Counted from the first letter of the stretch, positions 18,752 to 28,303 are shown. The stretch: 64,000 nt of DNA from Ewingella sp049889095 (GCA_049889095.1 JBLJFK010000017.1), one strand, 5' to 3'. A program made the numbers and translations. Notes: generated from the sequence alone by a model not told the origin.

Positions 18752-19495
18752 TCAGAACGCTGACTTTTCTTCGTCCACTATTTTCCGATACAAACGGCGT
18801 GGGTGGCCGATATTCCCGTACTGCATCTCCACAGCAATAAAGCCAATTTCCACGCAATATTCCAGATAGCGACGGCCGGTAGTTTTACTGATCCCAACCT
18901 TTTCCACGACGTCATCCACTGACCAGTTGCGCTCGTCACCTTCGCTGAAAACACGCTGTACTAATTCCAGCGTATTTGGCTCAATCCCTTTGGTGGCAGG
19001 GGCTGCAGGCGTATCACTGGCAGGGAGATTATACAGACGATCAAGCGCCTGCTGATCCAGCACTTTGACATGACGCAACTGATGCACCAGTTGCAGAAAC
19101 CGCTCAAGCGAACTGCGCAGCCGCCTGAATGAAACCGGCTTGATGATGTAGTCGAACGCGCCACCGCGCATGGCCTGGCTGCAGGTATGCATATCACTGG
19201 CCGCAGTAATGAAAATCACCGAACAGTCGAGGCTTTTAAGCAGTGCGCTGTCAATAAGCTCAATTCCCTGACCGTCAGGCAAATAGTTGTCCAGCAGCAG
19301 CAACCGTGGTCGATAGAGCTGCAGCTGAGTTTTGGCCTGCGCCAGCGTCGCGGCAATACTTACCACCCGCAAGTTAAAATTTTGCTCGATAAAATCGCGG
19401 TGCAGCCCAGCCAGATAAGGCTCATCCTCGACGATCACCACGTCCAGCGCGCTGCCCTGATTGATACTGCCAGTTTGTACATTACTGTTATTCAT
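18752..19495 (-). CDS. Response regulator, CitB/DpiA/DcuR family
   Basis: A 247-residue response regulator. The receiver domain (about 20-135) has VVIVEDEPYLAGL, the phosphoacceptor Asp in LLLDNYLPDG and the conserved Lys in IIKPVSF. A winged-helix output domain follows (SVDDVVEKVGISKTTGRRYLEYC), the type found in CitB, DpiA and DcuR. It lies 17 bp downstream of the sensor kinase and is probably cotranscribed. The most likely target is the divergent 2-hydroxycarboxylate transporter gene. Confidence 0.9.
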   Translation of the reverse strand: MNNSNVQTGSINQGSALDVVIVEDEPYLAGLHRDFIEQNFNLRVVSIAATLAQAKTQLQLYRPRLLLLDNYLPDGQGIELIDSALLKSLDCSVIFITAASDMHTCSQAMRGGAFDYIIKPVSFRRLRSSLERFLQLVHQLRHVKVLDQQALDRLYNLPASDTPAAPATKGIEPNTLELVQRVFSEGDERNWSVDDVVEKVGISKTTGRRYLEYCVEIGFIAVEMQYGNIGHPRRLYRKIVDEEKSAF

Positions 19496-19512
19496 TATCG
19501 TTCCTGACTTGC

Positions 19513-21141
19513 TTACTCGCCCTGCGGCGGATTAGGGATAAACAGTGAAAACACCAAGCCGCGCGGCGCATTGTCCGAAATTTCAATCACCCCACCTGCC
19601 TGACGGACATAACGGGACACCACGTACAGTCCGATACCATGTTCGCCTCCTGTGTCGTCCGTAGCCGATGGCGGCTTTGTCGTCACGCCTTGCTCAAAAA
19701 TTTTCGGGCGTAGCGCCGGCGTCAGGCCGACGCCCTGATCGGCGACTTCTATCAGCAGCTCATCATGGCTGTCCGACAGATAAAACTCGACCGGCTGATG
19801 CGGTGCCGGTGCCGCAAGGGTGGCGTCAATGGCGTTATCGATCAGGTTACCGATAATCGACATCAGCTCAGACTCTGTCAACTCCGCAGGCAGGCGGCGA
19901 AACTGACAGGCTGGATCGAAACTGAGCTGCACGCCTTTTTCCCGCGCACTGGCATATTTCCCCAACAACAAACCACACAGCGTCGGGGAGGCGAAACGTG
20001 TCGAGACAAAATCCAGCACCGCCTGAGCCCCTTCGGACTGTGCCTGAATATAGCCGATCGCCTCGTCGTAGCGCTTCATATGCAGTAAACCTGCCAGCGT
20101 TGCCGTCCAGTTAAGTTGTTCGTGGCGCATGATGCGCAGATTATCAGCGTAGCGTTTCACCTGGCTGAGCTGGCTGCTGAGGGTGTTGATATCATTTTTA
20201 TCGCGAAAGCTAAATACCCAGCCGGTTTGCGTGGCGGGTTCCAGTTCGATACGTACCCGGTTTACTATCACCTGCCGCTGGTTAAAGCGGGTGACTTCAT
20301 CGTGGCGGTTGGGGGTCGCGCTATCGCTGGTAAAAAATGGGGTATCGGTATGAATCACATCTCGTATGTTTTGGCCGATGAGCGCGGCTTCGGGCTGTGA
20401 TAACGCCAGCAACTCACGGGCTGCGTGATTTATCGAGATAAGTCGCTGGCGATCATCAATGGCGATCACCCCTTCATAAATGGCTTCCAGCAGCGCTTTT
20501 TGCTGGCGAACCAGCAGGGCTATCTCTTTGGGCTCCAGCCAGAACATCTGCTTTTTGAGATTTTTACTGAACAGCCACGAGAAAATAAACAGCAGTACCA
20601 ACAGCAGCAGGCCGGAGAGCGCCGCCTGCGCCAGTTGCCTGACGGTAATGTCATCGATGTATGACGTGAGATAACCGACCGAGACAATGCCGATCACCTT
20701 GTTATGTTCATCCAACACCGGCGCTTTACTGCGTAATGAAATGCCGATGCCGCCCTGACGTACCGAAATGATGGTTTTCCCCGCCAGCACGCCTGCGTTA
20801 TCCCCGCCGACCATCGGTTTGCCAACGCGATCCGGCGACTCCGAGTGGTACAAATGATTTTCGTGAACGTCACCGACCACAATATAGCTGGCGTCGCTTT
20901 TCGCCCTCAGCGGTGCGACTAAACGGGCGATCCCCGCACTGTCATGGGCTGCCACCAATGCAGACAAACCCGGCATCAGGGCAATTTGTGACGCCTGAAC
21001 CTTGGCGCGGTTGCCGAGATCGTGGTTTAGCTGGCGGTCAATGGTGTGAAAAAGAAATGCACCGAACAGGGCCAGCAATACGCAGGAAAATGCCACCAGA
21101 GAGAGAAACAGTTTTATCTGGAATGTAAATCGTAATTTCAT
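19513..21141 (-). CDS. Sensor histidine kinase, CitA/DpiB/DcuS family
   Basis: A 542-residue inner-membrane kinase with a membrane helix near residues 9-31, a periplasmic PAS-like (sCache) domain and a second helix near 175-195. The periplasmic signature YIVVGDVHENHLYHSESPD and VGKPMVGGD is shared by CitA and DcuS, which sense citrate or C4-dicarboxylates. A cytoplasmic PAS, a HEQLN-type phosphoacceptor helix (RIMRHEQLNW) and an HATPase domain (NLIDNAIDA, GIGLYVV) follow. It likely senses the organic acid carried by the neighbouring transporter; whether citrate or malate is not resolved. Confidence 0.92.
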   Translation of the reverse strand: MKLRFTFQIKLFLSLVAFSCVLLALFGAFLFHTIDRQLNHDLGNRAKVQASQIALMPGLSALVAAHDSAGIARLVAPLRAKSDASYIVVGDVHENHLYHSESPDRVGKPMVGGDNAGVLAGKTIISVRQGGIGISLRSKAPVLDEHNKVIGIVSVGYLTSYIDDITVRQLAQAALSGLLLLVLLFIFSWLFSKNLKKQMFWLEPKEIALLVRQQKALLEAIYEGVIAIDDRQRLISINHAARELLALSQPEAALIGQNIRDVIHTDTPFFTSDSATPNRHDEVTRFNQRQVIVNRVRIELEPATQTGWVFSFRDKNDINTLSSQLSQVKRYADNLRIMRHEQLNWTATLAGLLHMKRYDEAIGYIQAQSEGAQAVLDFVSTRFASPTLCGLLLGKYASAREKGVQLSFDPACQFRRLPAELTESELMSIIGNLIDNAIDATLAAPAPHQPVEFYLSDSHDELLIEVADQGVGLTPALRPKIFEQGVTTKPPSATDDTGGEHGIGLYVVSRYVRQAGGVIEISDNAPRGLVFSLFIPNPPQGE

Positions 21142-21456
21142 TCAGTATGCCAGGGCGGAAGGTGAAGAATAAGCCTAACACGCGTCTTTCACCGGTAACA
21201 TTCCCCGCAGAGTCAGTTGTGAGCAAAAGCGCATAGACCGCACGGAATGTCGTTAATATCCACACTAACAAAAATGCTAAGCGCGCTATTTACTACAAAG
21301 TTGATAAGGATTGCAGCCACCGTAGCATTAACGTCATTAACACCATTACAACCTTTAAATCAGTGGTTTTAATATGAGCAACCTCACAACCCGCCTGCCG
21401 GGTGATTTCCTATGCTCATTCTCTGTCGAGTAATTTATAAAGAAGAGAGCCATGCC
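21142..21456. promoter_or_regulatory. Divergent promoter region between the sensor kinase and the 2HCT transporter
   Basis: 315 bp with no gene. Around 21290-21360 the sequence is AT-rich with repeated short words (ATTAACGTCATTAACACC), a plausible binding region for the response regulator. No site can be defined from sequence alone. Confidence 0.4.
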
Positions 21457-22812
21457 ATGAGCACAACCGATGACACCTATCTGGTTGCTAAAGATCCCAA
21501 GACGCAGCCCCTTTCCGCCAAAGAACGCTGGTGGCATATTCTGGATAATTACAAGATAGGGATCATTCCGCTGCCGTTCTTCCTGCTGGCGGGCGTGCTG
21601 ATTTTGCTTGATTGCCTGAACGGAAAGTTGCCCAGCGATATTGTGGTGATGGTGGCGACGCTGGCGTTCTTTGGCTTCGCATGCGGCGAGTTTGGCAAGC
21701 GTTTACCGCTGGTGGGTAAAATGGGGGCGGCGGCCATCTGTGCTACCTTTATCCCGTCTGCGATGGTGCACTACGGTCTGCTACCGGACGTGGTGGTGGA
21801 TTCCACTATCAAATTCTACAAATCCACCAACATTCTCTACCTGTATATTTGCTGCATTATTGTGGGCAGCATCATGAGCATGAACCGCCAGGTGTTGATC
21901 CAGGGCTTTGTGCGTATTTTTGTGCCGATGTTGTGTGGTGAGATTGTCGGCATGTTGGCCGGGCTGGCGATGGGCACGCTGCTGGGTCTGCCGCCGTTCC
22001 AGACCTTTTTCTTCCTGATCTTGCCGATCATGGCGGGTGGGGTTGGCGAAGGGGCGATCCCGCTGTCAATGGGTTACGCGACCATTCTGCATATGGAGCA
22101 GGGCGTGGCACTCGGGCGTATTTTACCGATCGTCATGCTTGGCAGCCTGACTGCCATTGTGCTGGCGGGTGTACTGAACCAGGTTGGGAAACGCTACCCG
22201 CATCTGACCGGCGAAGGCCAACTGATGCCGAGTAAGAAAGGTATGCTTGACCATGGTCTTGAGGTGTTTACCGGTAAGCCTGACGTTAATGCTCTTGCCT
22301 GTGGCGCTCTGCTGGCGATCCTGCTGTATATGGTAGGGATGCTAGGTCAACATCTGATTGGCTTGCCCGCACCGGTCGGCATGCTGTTTGCCGCTGTGGT
22401 GTTGAAACTGCTCAACGGTGTTTCACCGACCATTCAACAAGGTTCGATGGTGGTGTATAAATTCTTTCGCACTGCCGTGACCTATCCGGTGCTGTTTGCC
22501 GTTGGCGTGGCGATCACACCCTGGCAGGAGCTGGTGAACGCTTTCACCGTGCAGAACCTGTGCGTGATCGTCACCACCGTCTGCGCACTGGTCGGCACTG
22601 GCTTCTTTGTTGGGAAAAAGATCGGCATGCATCCGATCGACGTTGCCATTGTTTCCTGCTGTCAGAGCGGGCAGGGCGGCACCGGCGATGTGGCGATCCT
22701 CACTTCCGGTAACCGCATGACGTTAATGCCGTTTGCGCAAATCGCTACGCGTATCGGTGGCGCTATCAATGTTACCGTCGGTTTGCTGGTACTGGCGAAG
22801 TTTTTCTCCTGA
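21457..22812 (+). CDS. 2-hydroxycarboxylate transporter family protein (citrate/malate:sodium symporter type)
   Basis: A 451-residue membrane protein of the 2HCT family (CitS, MaeN, CimH). The two family re-entrant motifs are visible: GGVGEGAIPLS near residue 205 and GQGGTGDVAIL near 410. They form the substrate and sodium site in CitS. The ATG at 21457 has AGAAGAGAG seven bases upstream. No citrate lyase or oxaloacetate decarboxylase genes are next to it, so citrate fermentation as in Klebsiella is not supported here; malate or another hydroxy acid is possible. Confidence 0.92.
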   Translation: MSTTDDTYLVAKDPKTQPLSAKERWWHILDNYKIGIIPLPFFLLAGVLILLDCLNGKLPSDIVVMVATLAFFGFACGEFGKRLPLVGKMGAAAICATFIPSAMVHYGLLPDVVVDSTIKFYKSTNILYLYICCIIVGSIMSMNRQVLIQGFVRIFVPMLCGEIVGMLAGLAMGTLLGLPPFQTFFFLILPIMAGGVGEGAIPLSMGYATILHMEQGVALGRILPIVMLGSLTAIVLAGVLNQVGKRYPHLTGEGQLMPSKKGMLDHGLEVFTGKPDVNALACGALLAILLYMVGMLGQHLIGLPAPVGMLFAAVVLKLLNGVSPTIQQGSMVVYKFFRTAVTYPVLFAVGVAITPWQELVNAFTVQNLCVIVTTVCALVGTGFFVGKKIGMHPIDVAIVSCCQSGQGGTGDVAILTSGNRMTLMPFAQIATRIGGAINVTVGLLVLAKFFS

Positions 22813-22817
22813 ACCAT

Positions 22818-22848
22818 AACGCCTCCCTTTCGCCGGAAGGGAGGCGTT
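22818..22848 (+). terminator. Hairpin after the 2HCT transporter
   Basis: Twelve-bp stem AACGCCTCCCTT / AAGGGAGGCGTT just after the stop codon. The following T run is weak, so efficiency is uncertain. Confidence 0.62.
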
Positions 22849-22968
22849 TCCCAATAAAAAGGATGAATAGTCCTTTTTTAGACTCGTTGTAGCGTGGTTG
22901 TTTTTTATGCTTCAGTTGTTATTTGCGCACTCAACAACGAGTCACCGGCCTGCTGTTTTATGAACGCT

Positions 22969-24009
22969 TTATTTGTCCGAAGACGCCTGCCAGAGATTCA
23001 ATTCCCCGTCAGCGACATATTTATCGATCGCCGCCAGCTCGTCTGCGCTGAAACGCAAATTCTCCAGTGATTTCACGTTTTCATCCAGTTGCTCAGGGCG
23101 GCTCGCACCAATCAGCACCGAGGTCACACGGTCGTCTTTCAACAACCAGCTCAGCGCCATCTGTGCCATTGTCTGGCCGCGTTGTTGCGCCATTTCATTG
23201 AGCAACCGCAGGCTGTTCAGATTGGCGTCGGTGAGCATTTTGGCATTCAGCCCGCGCACTTTATTGCCTTCGGCCTGCATCCTTGAACCGTCCGGAATAC
23301 CGTTGAGATATTTACCGGTCAGCAGCCCTTGCGCCAGCGGCGTGAACGCGATACAGCCCGCGCCATTTTGTTCCAGCGTATCCAGCAAGCCGCTCTTATC
23401 GACCCAGCGGTTCAGCAGATTGTAAGATGGCTGATGGATCAGTAGCGGTACGTTAAGCTCGCGCAATAGCTCCGCCATTTTCTGCGTGCGTTCCGGCGAA
23501 TAAGACGAAATCCCGACATAGAGCGCTTTGCCGCTTTGTACGGCATAAGCCAGTGCAGAGGCGGTTTCTTCCATCGGTGTCTCTTCATCCACGCGGTGCG
23601 AATAGAAAATATCGACGTAATCCAGCCCCATGCGTTGCAGGCTTTGGTCAAGGCTTGCCAGCAGATATTTGCGTGAGCCACCCGCGCCATAAGGCCCCGG
23701 CCACATGTCGTACCCGGCTTTGGTGGAGATGATCAGTTCATCGCGATACGGCGAAAAATCCTGACGCAGCAGCTTGCCAAAGTTCTCTTCCGCCGAACCC
23801 GGAGGCGGCCCGTAGTTATTGGCCAGATCGAAATGGGTGATCCCCAGATCAAACGCTTTTTGCAGCAAAGCGCGTTGCGACTCCAGCGGGCTGATGTGGC
23901 CGAAGCTGTGCCACAGGCCAAGAGAAAGTGCAGGGAGTTTGAGGCCGCTTTGACCGCAGCGGCGAAATTGCATGGTTTCATAGCGGGAGGGCGAAGCAGT
24001 GTAGGGCAT
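22969..24009 (-). CDS. gpr: L-glyceraldehyde 3-phosphate reductase (YghZ-type aldo-keto reductase)
   Basis: NADPH-dependent aldo-keto reductase of 346 residues, close to E. coli YghZ/Gpr along its whole length. Landmarks are LSLGLWHSFGHI, FDLANNYGPPPGSAEENFG (catalytic Asp and Tyr), DYVDIFYSHR (catalytic His), and SVLIGASRPEQLDENV for the cofactor phosphate. In E. coli it detoxifies L-glyceraldehyde 3-phosphate and reduces methylglyoxal. It stands alone between the transporter and the nrd operon and is not part of the E. coli order here. Confidence 0.94.
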   Translation of the reverse strand: MPYTASPSRYETMQFRRCGQSGLKLPALSLGLWHSFGHISPLESQRALLQKAFDLGITHFDLANNYGPPPGSAEENFGKLLRQDFSPYRDELIISTKAGYDMWPGPYGAGGSRKYLLASLDQSLQRMGLDYVDIFYSHRVDEETPMEETASALAYAVQSGKALYVGISSYSPERTQKMAELLRELNVPLLIHQPSYNLLNRWVDKSGLLDTLEQNGAGCIAFTPLAQGLLTGKYLNGIPDGSRMQAEGNKVRGLNAKMLTDANLNSLRLLNEMAQQRGQTMAQMALSWLLKDDRVTSVLIGASRPEQLDENVKSLENLRFSADELAAIDKYVADGELNLWQASSDK

Positions 24010-24094
24010 GATGTCTCCTTTTCTGATGGTGTAGGGTTTTGAAACACTGTTTCTATACTAACGCTCAGAGCAATAAGGGCAACATCGGAATACT

Positions 24095-24208
24095 CCTCCA
24101 CCTGCCAGGGGGAGGTTGGGAGGGGGTTTGGCTGGCGACTCTACAGCTACATTCTGGTCTGGTAAAACCCACACCCCATCCCCGCCTTCCCCTCGTGAGA
24201 GGGGAAGG
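24095..24208. repeat. Palindromic intergenic repeat
   Basis: About 115 bp of G/C-rich inverted repeats between nrdF and the reductase gene. The right end is a perfect hairpin (CCTTCCCCTC, GTGA loop, GAGGGGAAGG; 24185-24208). The left end has CTCC…GGAG and GGTTGGGAGGGGGTTT, which is an imperfect inverse of AAAACCCACACCCCATCCCC further on. It looks like a dispersed enterobacterial intergenic repeat; copy number cannot be seen from one window. Confidence 0.6.
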
Positions 24209-24243
24209 AGAAAAGGCCAACCCGCTCACTCGCAAGGGGCTAT

Positions 24244-25230
24244 TTAGAAATCCCAGTCCTCATCTTCCGTATTTACCGCCGTACCAATCACGTATGACGA
24301 ACCTGAACCCGAGAAGAAGTCGTGGTTTTCGTCGGCGTTTGGCGATAGTGCGGAGAGGATCGCCGGATTGACGTCCGCCATGCTGGCCGGGAACAGGGCT
24401 TCGTAGCCGAGATTCATCAGCGCTTTGTTGGCGTTGTAGTGCAGGAATTTCTTCACGTCTTCGCTCCAGCCGACACTGTCGTACAACTCTTCGGTGTAGC
24501 GGATCTCGTTGTCGTACAAATCCTGCATCAGATCAAATGCTTGCTCTTTGATTTGACGCTGCCGCTCTTCGCTTTCCAGCGCCAGCGCTCTCTGGAATTT
24601 ATACCCGATGTAGTAGCCGTGAACGGCCTCATCGCGGATGATCAAACGGATCAGATCGGCGGTGTTGGTCAGCTTGGCGCGGCTTGACCAGTACATCGGC
24701 AGATAAAAGCCGGAGTAGAACAGGAAGGATTCGAGGAACACGCTGGCGACTTTCTTCATCAGCGGATCTTCGCCGTCATAATAAGAAAGAATGATTGCCG
24801 CTTTGTTTTGCAGTGCGACGTTCTCTTCGCTCCAGCGATAGGCTTCATCTACGTCCACGGTGGCACACAGCGTTGAGAAGATCGAGCTGTACGAACGTGC
24901 ATGTACTGCTTCCATAAAGCAGATGTTCGAGTAAACAGCTTCCTCATGTTGCGTCACTGCGTCTCTCATCAGCGTCGGCGCCCCCACGACATTCTGGACG
25001 GTATCGAGCAGCGTCAGACCGGTAAACACGCGGATGGTCAACTGCTTTTCCTGCGCGCTCAGGGTCGCCCACGATGGGATATCGTTCGACAGCGGCACCT
25101 TTTCCGGCAGCCAGAAGTTGGAGGTCAGGCGATTCCACACCTCCAGATCTTTATCGTCCTGAAGCTTGTTCCAGTTAATGGCTTTGCTGACCGGTTGTGA
25201 AATCAACAATTGTTTTACGGTGCTCATCAT
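24244..25230 (-). CDS. nrdF: Class Ib ribonucleotide reductase beta subunit
   Basis: Radical-generating subunit of 328 residues with a dimanganese or diiron site. Visible metal ligands fall in DTVQN, EEAVYSNICFMEAVHARSYS, LFYSGFYLP and IIRDEAVHGYYIG. The conserved tail ends …EDEDWDF, used to dock NrdE. Two ATG codons are adjacent at 25230 and 25227; AGGA lies upstream of both. Its upstream neighbour nrdE ends 17 bp away. Part of nrdHIEF, which takes over deoxynucleotide synthesis under iron limitation or oxidative stress. Confidence 0.97.
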   Translation of the reverse strand: MMSTVKQLLISQPVSKAINWNKLQDDKDLEVWNRLTSNFWLPEKVPLSNDIPSWATLSAQEKQLTIRVFTGLTLLDTVQNVVGAPTLMRDAVTQHEEAVYSNICFMEAVHARSYSSIFSTLCATVDVDEAYRWSEENVALQNKAAIILSYYDGEDPLMKKVASVFLESFLFYSGFYLPMYWSSRAKLTNTADLIRLIIRDEAVHGYYIGYKFQRALALESEERQRQIKEQAFDLMQDLYDNEIRYTEELYDSVGWSEDVKKFLHYNANKALMNLGYEALFPASMADVNPAILSALSPNADENHDFFSGSGSSYVIGTAVNTEDEDWDF

Positions 25231-25247
25231 TCAGTCCTTTCAGTCGG

Positions 25248-27410
25248 TTACAGCGTGCAAGACACGCAGCCCTGAACTTCGGTGCCTGCCAGCGCCATCT
25301 GACGAAGGCGGATGTAATAGATGGTTTTGATGCCCTTACGCCAGGCGTAAATCTGCGCTTTATTGATATCGCGCGTGGTGGCGGTATCGCGGAAGAACAG
25401 CGTCAGAGACAAGCCCTGATCGACGTGCTGTGTCGCTTCTGCGTAGGTATCAATAATCTTTTCCGGACCGATTTCGTAGGCATCCTGGTAGTAATCCAGA
25501 TTGTCATTGGTCATAAAGGCCGCCGGATAATAAACCCGACCGATTTTGCCTTCTTTGCGGATCTCCACGCGGGAGACAATCGGGTGAATACTCGACGTAG
25601 AATTATTGATGTACGAAATAGAACCGGTCGGTGGCACTGCCTGTAAGTTCTGGTTATACAGACCGTGCTGCATCACGGAAGTTTTCAGTGCTGCCCAGTC
25701 CGCCGTGGTGGGGATGGCAATCCCGGCTCCGGCAAACATCTCACGAACGTGTTCGGTTTTCGGCTGCCATTTCTCTGCCTGCGCTTCATCAGCGTATTTA
25801 TCAAAATACGATCCGCTGGCGTAGGTTGAATCGGCAAAGCCTTTGAAGGATTGCTGGCGCTCGATGGCGATCTGGTTCGAGGCGCGGATAGCGTGAAACG
25901 CCACGGTACAGAAATAAATATTGGTGAAATCCAGACCCTCCTCAGAACCGTAATAAATGCGCTCACGGCACAGGTAACCGTGCAGGTTCATCTGGCCGAG
26001 GCCGATGGCGTGCGAATCCTGATTGCCCTGATCGATAGACGGCACCGAGCGGATGTGGCTCATGTCAGACACCGCCGTCAGCGCGCGTACCGCCATTTCC
26101 ACCGTGTTACCGAAGTCGGGGGAGTCCATCGCCGAGGCGATATTCAGCGAACCGAGATTGCAGGAGATATCTTTGCCGACCTGTTGATACGACAAATCTT
26201 CGCCGTAAACCGTGGGTGAGTTCACCTGCAAAATCTCCGAACACAGGTTGCTCATATTAATCCGACCTTTGATCGGATTGGCGCGGTTGACCGTGTCTTC
26301 AAACATCATGTAAGGATAGCCAGATTCGAACTGAATCTCCGCCAGCACCTGGAAGAACTCACGCGCGTTAATTTTGCTTTTGTGAATGCGTTTGTCATTC
26401 ACCATCTCGCGGTATTTCTCGGTGATACTGATTTCAGACATCGGCACGCCGTAGACTTTTTCGACGTGGTAAGGCGAGAACAGGTACATGTCTTCGTTGT
26501 TCTTCGCCAGCTCGAAGGTGATATCCGGGATCACCACGCCGAGTGACAGCGTTTTGATGCGGATCTTCTCGTCGGCGTTTTCGCGCTTGGTATCGAGGAA
26601 ACGCAGAATGTCGGGGTGATGCGCGTTCAGATACACCGCGCCCGCGCCCTGACGCGCACCGAGCTGGTTGGCGTAAGAGAACGCATCTTCCAGCATCTTC
26701 ATAATCGGTATCACGCCGGAGGACTGGTTTTCGATGCGCTTAATCGGTGCGCCCACTTCACGGATATTGGTCAGCATAAATGCCACGCCGCCCCCGCGTT
26801 TGGAGAGTTGTAGCGCCGAGTTCACCGAGCGGCCAATCGACTCCATATTATCTTCGATACGCAGCAGGAAGCAGGAGACCAGCTCGCCGCGCTGCTTCTT
26901 GCCGCAGTTGAGGAAGGTCGGCGTCGCAGGTTGGAAGCGGCCGGAAATGATCTCATCGACAAAGTGACCCGCGAGTTTGATGTCACCGCGCGCCAGCGTC
27001 AGCGCCACCATACACACGCGATCTTCGTAGCGCTCAAGATAGCGTTTACCATCGAAGGTTTTCAGCGTGTAGCTGGTGTAATACTTGAATGCACCCAGGA
27101 AAGTCTGGAAGCGGAATTTTTTGGCATATGCCTGTTTGAATAACGCTTTGATATCGTCGAAAGCGTATTGATTCAGCACGCTGTCGTCGTAATAACCTTC
27201 CTCCACCAGATAGCGCAGTTTTTCCGCCAGATTATGGAAAAACACCGTGTTCTGGTTCACGTGCTGAAGGAAATACTGACGTGCGGCCAGCCGATCTTTG
27301 TCGAATTGGATGCGGCCGTCGGCATCGAACAGATTCAACATGGCGTTGAGCGCGTGATAGTCCGGGCTGGAGGTACCCGCCTCGGTGAGATTCAGTTCTG
27401 TCGTTGCCAA
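25248..27410 (-). CDS. nrdE: Class Ib ribonucleotide reductase alpha subunit
   Basis: Catalytic subunit of 720 residues. Visible family features: PATPTFLNCGK with an active-site Cys, QLSKRGGGVAF, NLCSEILQVNSP (active-site Asn, Cys, Glu), PPTGSISYINN, and the C-terminal redox pair in GCVSCTL, which is reduced by NrdH. It has no N-terminal ATP cone, as normal for class Ib. The start overlaps the nrdI stop by 19 bp. Confidence 0.97.
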   Translation of the reverse strand: MATTELNLTEAGTSSPDYHALNAMLNLFDADGRIQFDKDRLAARQYFLQHVNQNTVFFHNLAEKLRYLVEEGYYDDSVLNQYAFDDIKALFKQAYAKKFRFQTFLGAFKYYTSYTLKTFDGKRYLERYEDRVCMVALTLARGDIKLAGHFVDEIISGRFQPATPTFLNCGKKQRGELVSCFLLRIEDNMESIGRSVNSALQLSKRGGGVAFMLTNIREVGAPIKRIENQSSGVIPIMKMLEDAFSYANQLGARQGAGAVYLNAHHPDILRFLDTKRENADEKIRIKTLSLGVVIPDITFELAKNNEDMYLFSPYHVEKVYGVPMSEISITEKYREMVNDKRIHKSKINAREFFQVLAEIQFESGYPYMMFEDTVNRANPIKGRINMSNLCSEILQVNSPTVYGEDLSYQQVGKDISCNLGSLNIASAMDSPDFGNTVEMAVRALTAVSDMSHIRSVPSIDQGNQDSHAIGLGQMNLHGYLCRERIYYGSEEGLDFTNIYFCTVAFHAIRASNQIAIERQQSFKGFADSTYASGSYFDKYADEAQAEKWQPKTEHVREMFAGAGIAIPTTADWAALKTSVMQHGLYNQNLQAVPPTGSISYINNSTSSIHPIVSRVEIRKEGKIGRVYYPAAFMTNDNLDYYQDAYEIGPEKIIDTYAEATQHVDQGLSLTLFFRDTATTRDINKAQIYAWRKGIKTIYYIRLRQMALAGTEVQGCVSCTL

Positions 27411-27796
27411 AATTCAGTAACTCCGTGTGTGATCTTTGCGACGTCTTCCGGCGTACCCAGCAATTCAAAGCGGTACAGGTAAGGTACCTGGCATTTTTGG
27501 GCGATGATGTCACCGGCAATGCAATACGCTGCGCCGAAATTGGTATTCCCAGCGGCGATAACACCGCGGATGAGTGAACGGTTATGTTCATCGTTCAGAA
27601 AACGGATCACCTGCGTCGGTACCGCGCCTTTGGCGGACCCGCCGCCGTAGCTCGGCACCACCAAAATATAGGGTGAGGTGACGTGCAATTTTTCAGGCTG
27701 ACGGTCAATCGGGATGCGGATCGCCGGCAATCCGGTTCTGCCGACGAAGCGATGGGTGTTTTCTGAGCTGCTGGAGAAATAGACCAACGGATTCAT
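27392..27796 (-). CDS. nrdI: Flavodoxin-like protein NrdI
   Basis: FMN protein of 134 residues that supplies oxidant to assemble the dimanganese-tyrosyl cofactor of NrdF. Flavin-binding stretches are VYFSSSSENTHRFV at the N-terminus, PSYGGGSAKGAVP and GNTNFGAAY. The start at 27796 aligns with E. coli NrdI; the longer frame overlaps nrdH and is not used. Confidence 0.96.
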   Translation of the reverse strand: MNPLVYFSSSSENTHRFVGRTGLPAIRIPIDRQPEKLHVTSPYILVVPSYGGGSAKGAVPTQVIRFLNDEHNRSLIRGVIAAGNTNFGAAYCIAGDIIAQKCQVPYLYRFELLGTPEDVAKITHGVTEFWQRQN

Positions 27797-27806
27797 CCGT
27801 CGATCC

Positions 27807-28046
27807 TCAGAACGCGTTCTGGCGCTGTTGCAGCGCGCTGATTTTGTCTGGTCTGAAACCCGACCAGTGATCGTCCCCGGCGACAATCACCGGCACCTGC
27901 TGATACCCCATGGCGCGAACCTGACCCAGCGCTGCGGCATCTTCGGTCAAATCGATAACTTCATAAGCGATACCGTGTTTATCTAAGGCGCGGTAGGTCG
28001 CGTTGCACTGGACACAGTCAGGCTTACTGTAAATAGTAATACTCAT
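27807..28046 (-). CDS. nrdH: Glutaredoxin-like protein NrdH
   Basis: A 79-residue redoxin that reduces NrdE. The redox site is CVQC and the C-terminal SGFRPD is diagnostic of NrdH. The start MSITIYSKPDCVQC matches the family; a five-residue longer frame is unlikely. First gene of nrdHIEF, 10 bp from nrdI. Confidence 0.96.
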   Translation of the reverse strand: MSITIYSKPDCVQCNATYRALDKHGIAYEVIDLTEDAAALGQVRAMGYQQVPVIVAGDDHWSGFRPDKISALQQRQNAF

Positions 28047-28164
28047 GATTCGTATTTCCATCTGTAAATAAATCAGAGACGGTTTTGCCCGGTTGCTGTG
28101 GCGATGGCTTCAGCACATAAGGGGGCGACGAGTACCGGTACCCTTGTGGCGTCCGATGAGTTAA

Positions 28165-28180
28165 ATACTAGATGTGGTGA
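28165..28180. promoter_or_regulatory. NrdR box 1
   Basis: ATACTAGATGTGGTGA matches the NrdR consensus ACACWATATATWGTGT at 11 of 16 positions. It lies about 120 bp upstream of nrdH and starts exactly 31 bp before a second box, the three-turn spacing typical of NrdR pairs. Confidence 0.68.
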
Positions 28181-28195
28181 TTTAAATTATCAACC

Positions 28196-28211
28196 ATACA
28201 ATATGTAGATA
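28196..28211. promoter_or_regulatory. NrdR box 2
   Basis: ATACAATATGTAGATA matches the NrdR consensus at about 11 of 16 positions. Paired with box 1 at 31 bp spacing. Confidence 0.68.
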
Positions 28212-28241
28212 TTTCAAATTTTCTTATTGCAAATGCGGCAA

Positions 28242-28260
28242 AGCCCGCAGTCAGCGGGCT
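28242..28260. terminator. Short hairpin between the nrd promoter and the carboxymuconolactone decarboxylase-like gene
   Basis: Stem AGCCCGC / GCGGGCT with a 5-nt loop, 44 bp past the stop of the minus-strand gene at 28304. There is no clear T run on the minus strand, so termination is uncertain. Confidence 0.4.
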
Positions 28261-28303
28261 GTAGGGCAAAAACTTTTTTTCGTTTAATTAATGAGCGCTA
28301 AAC

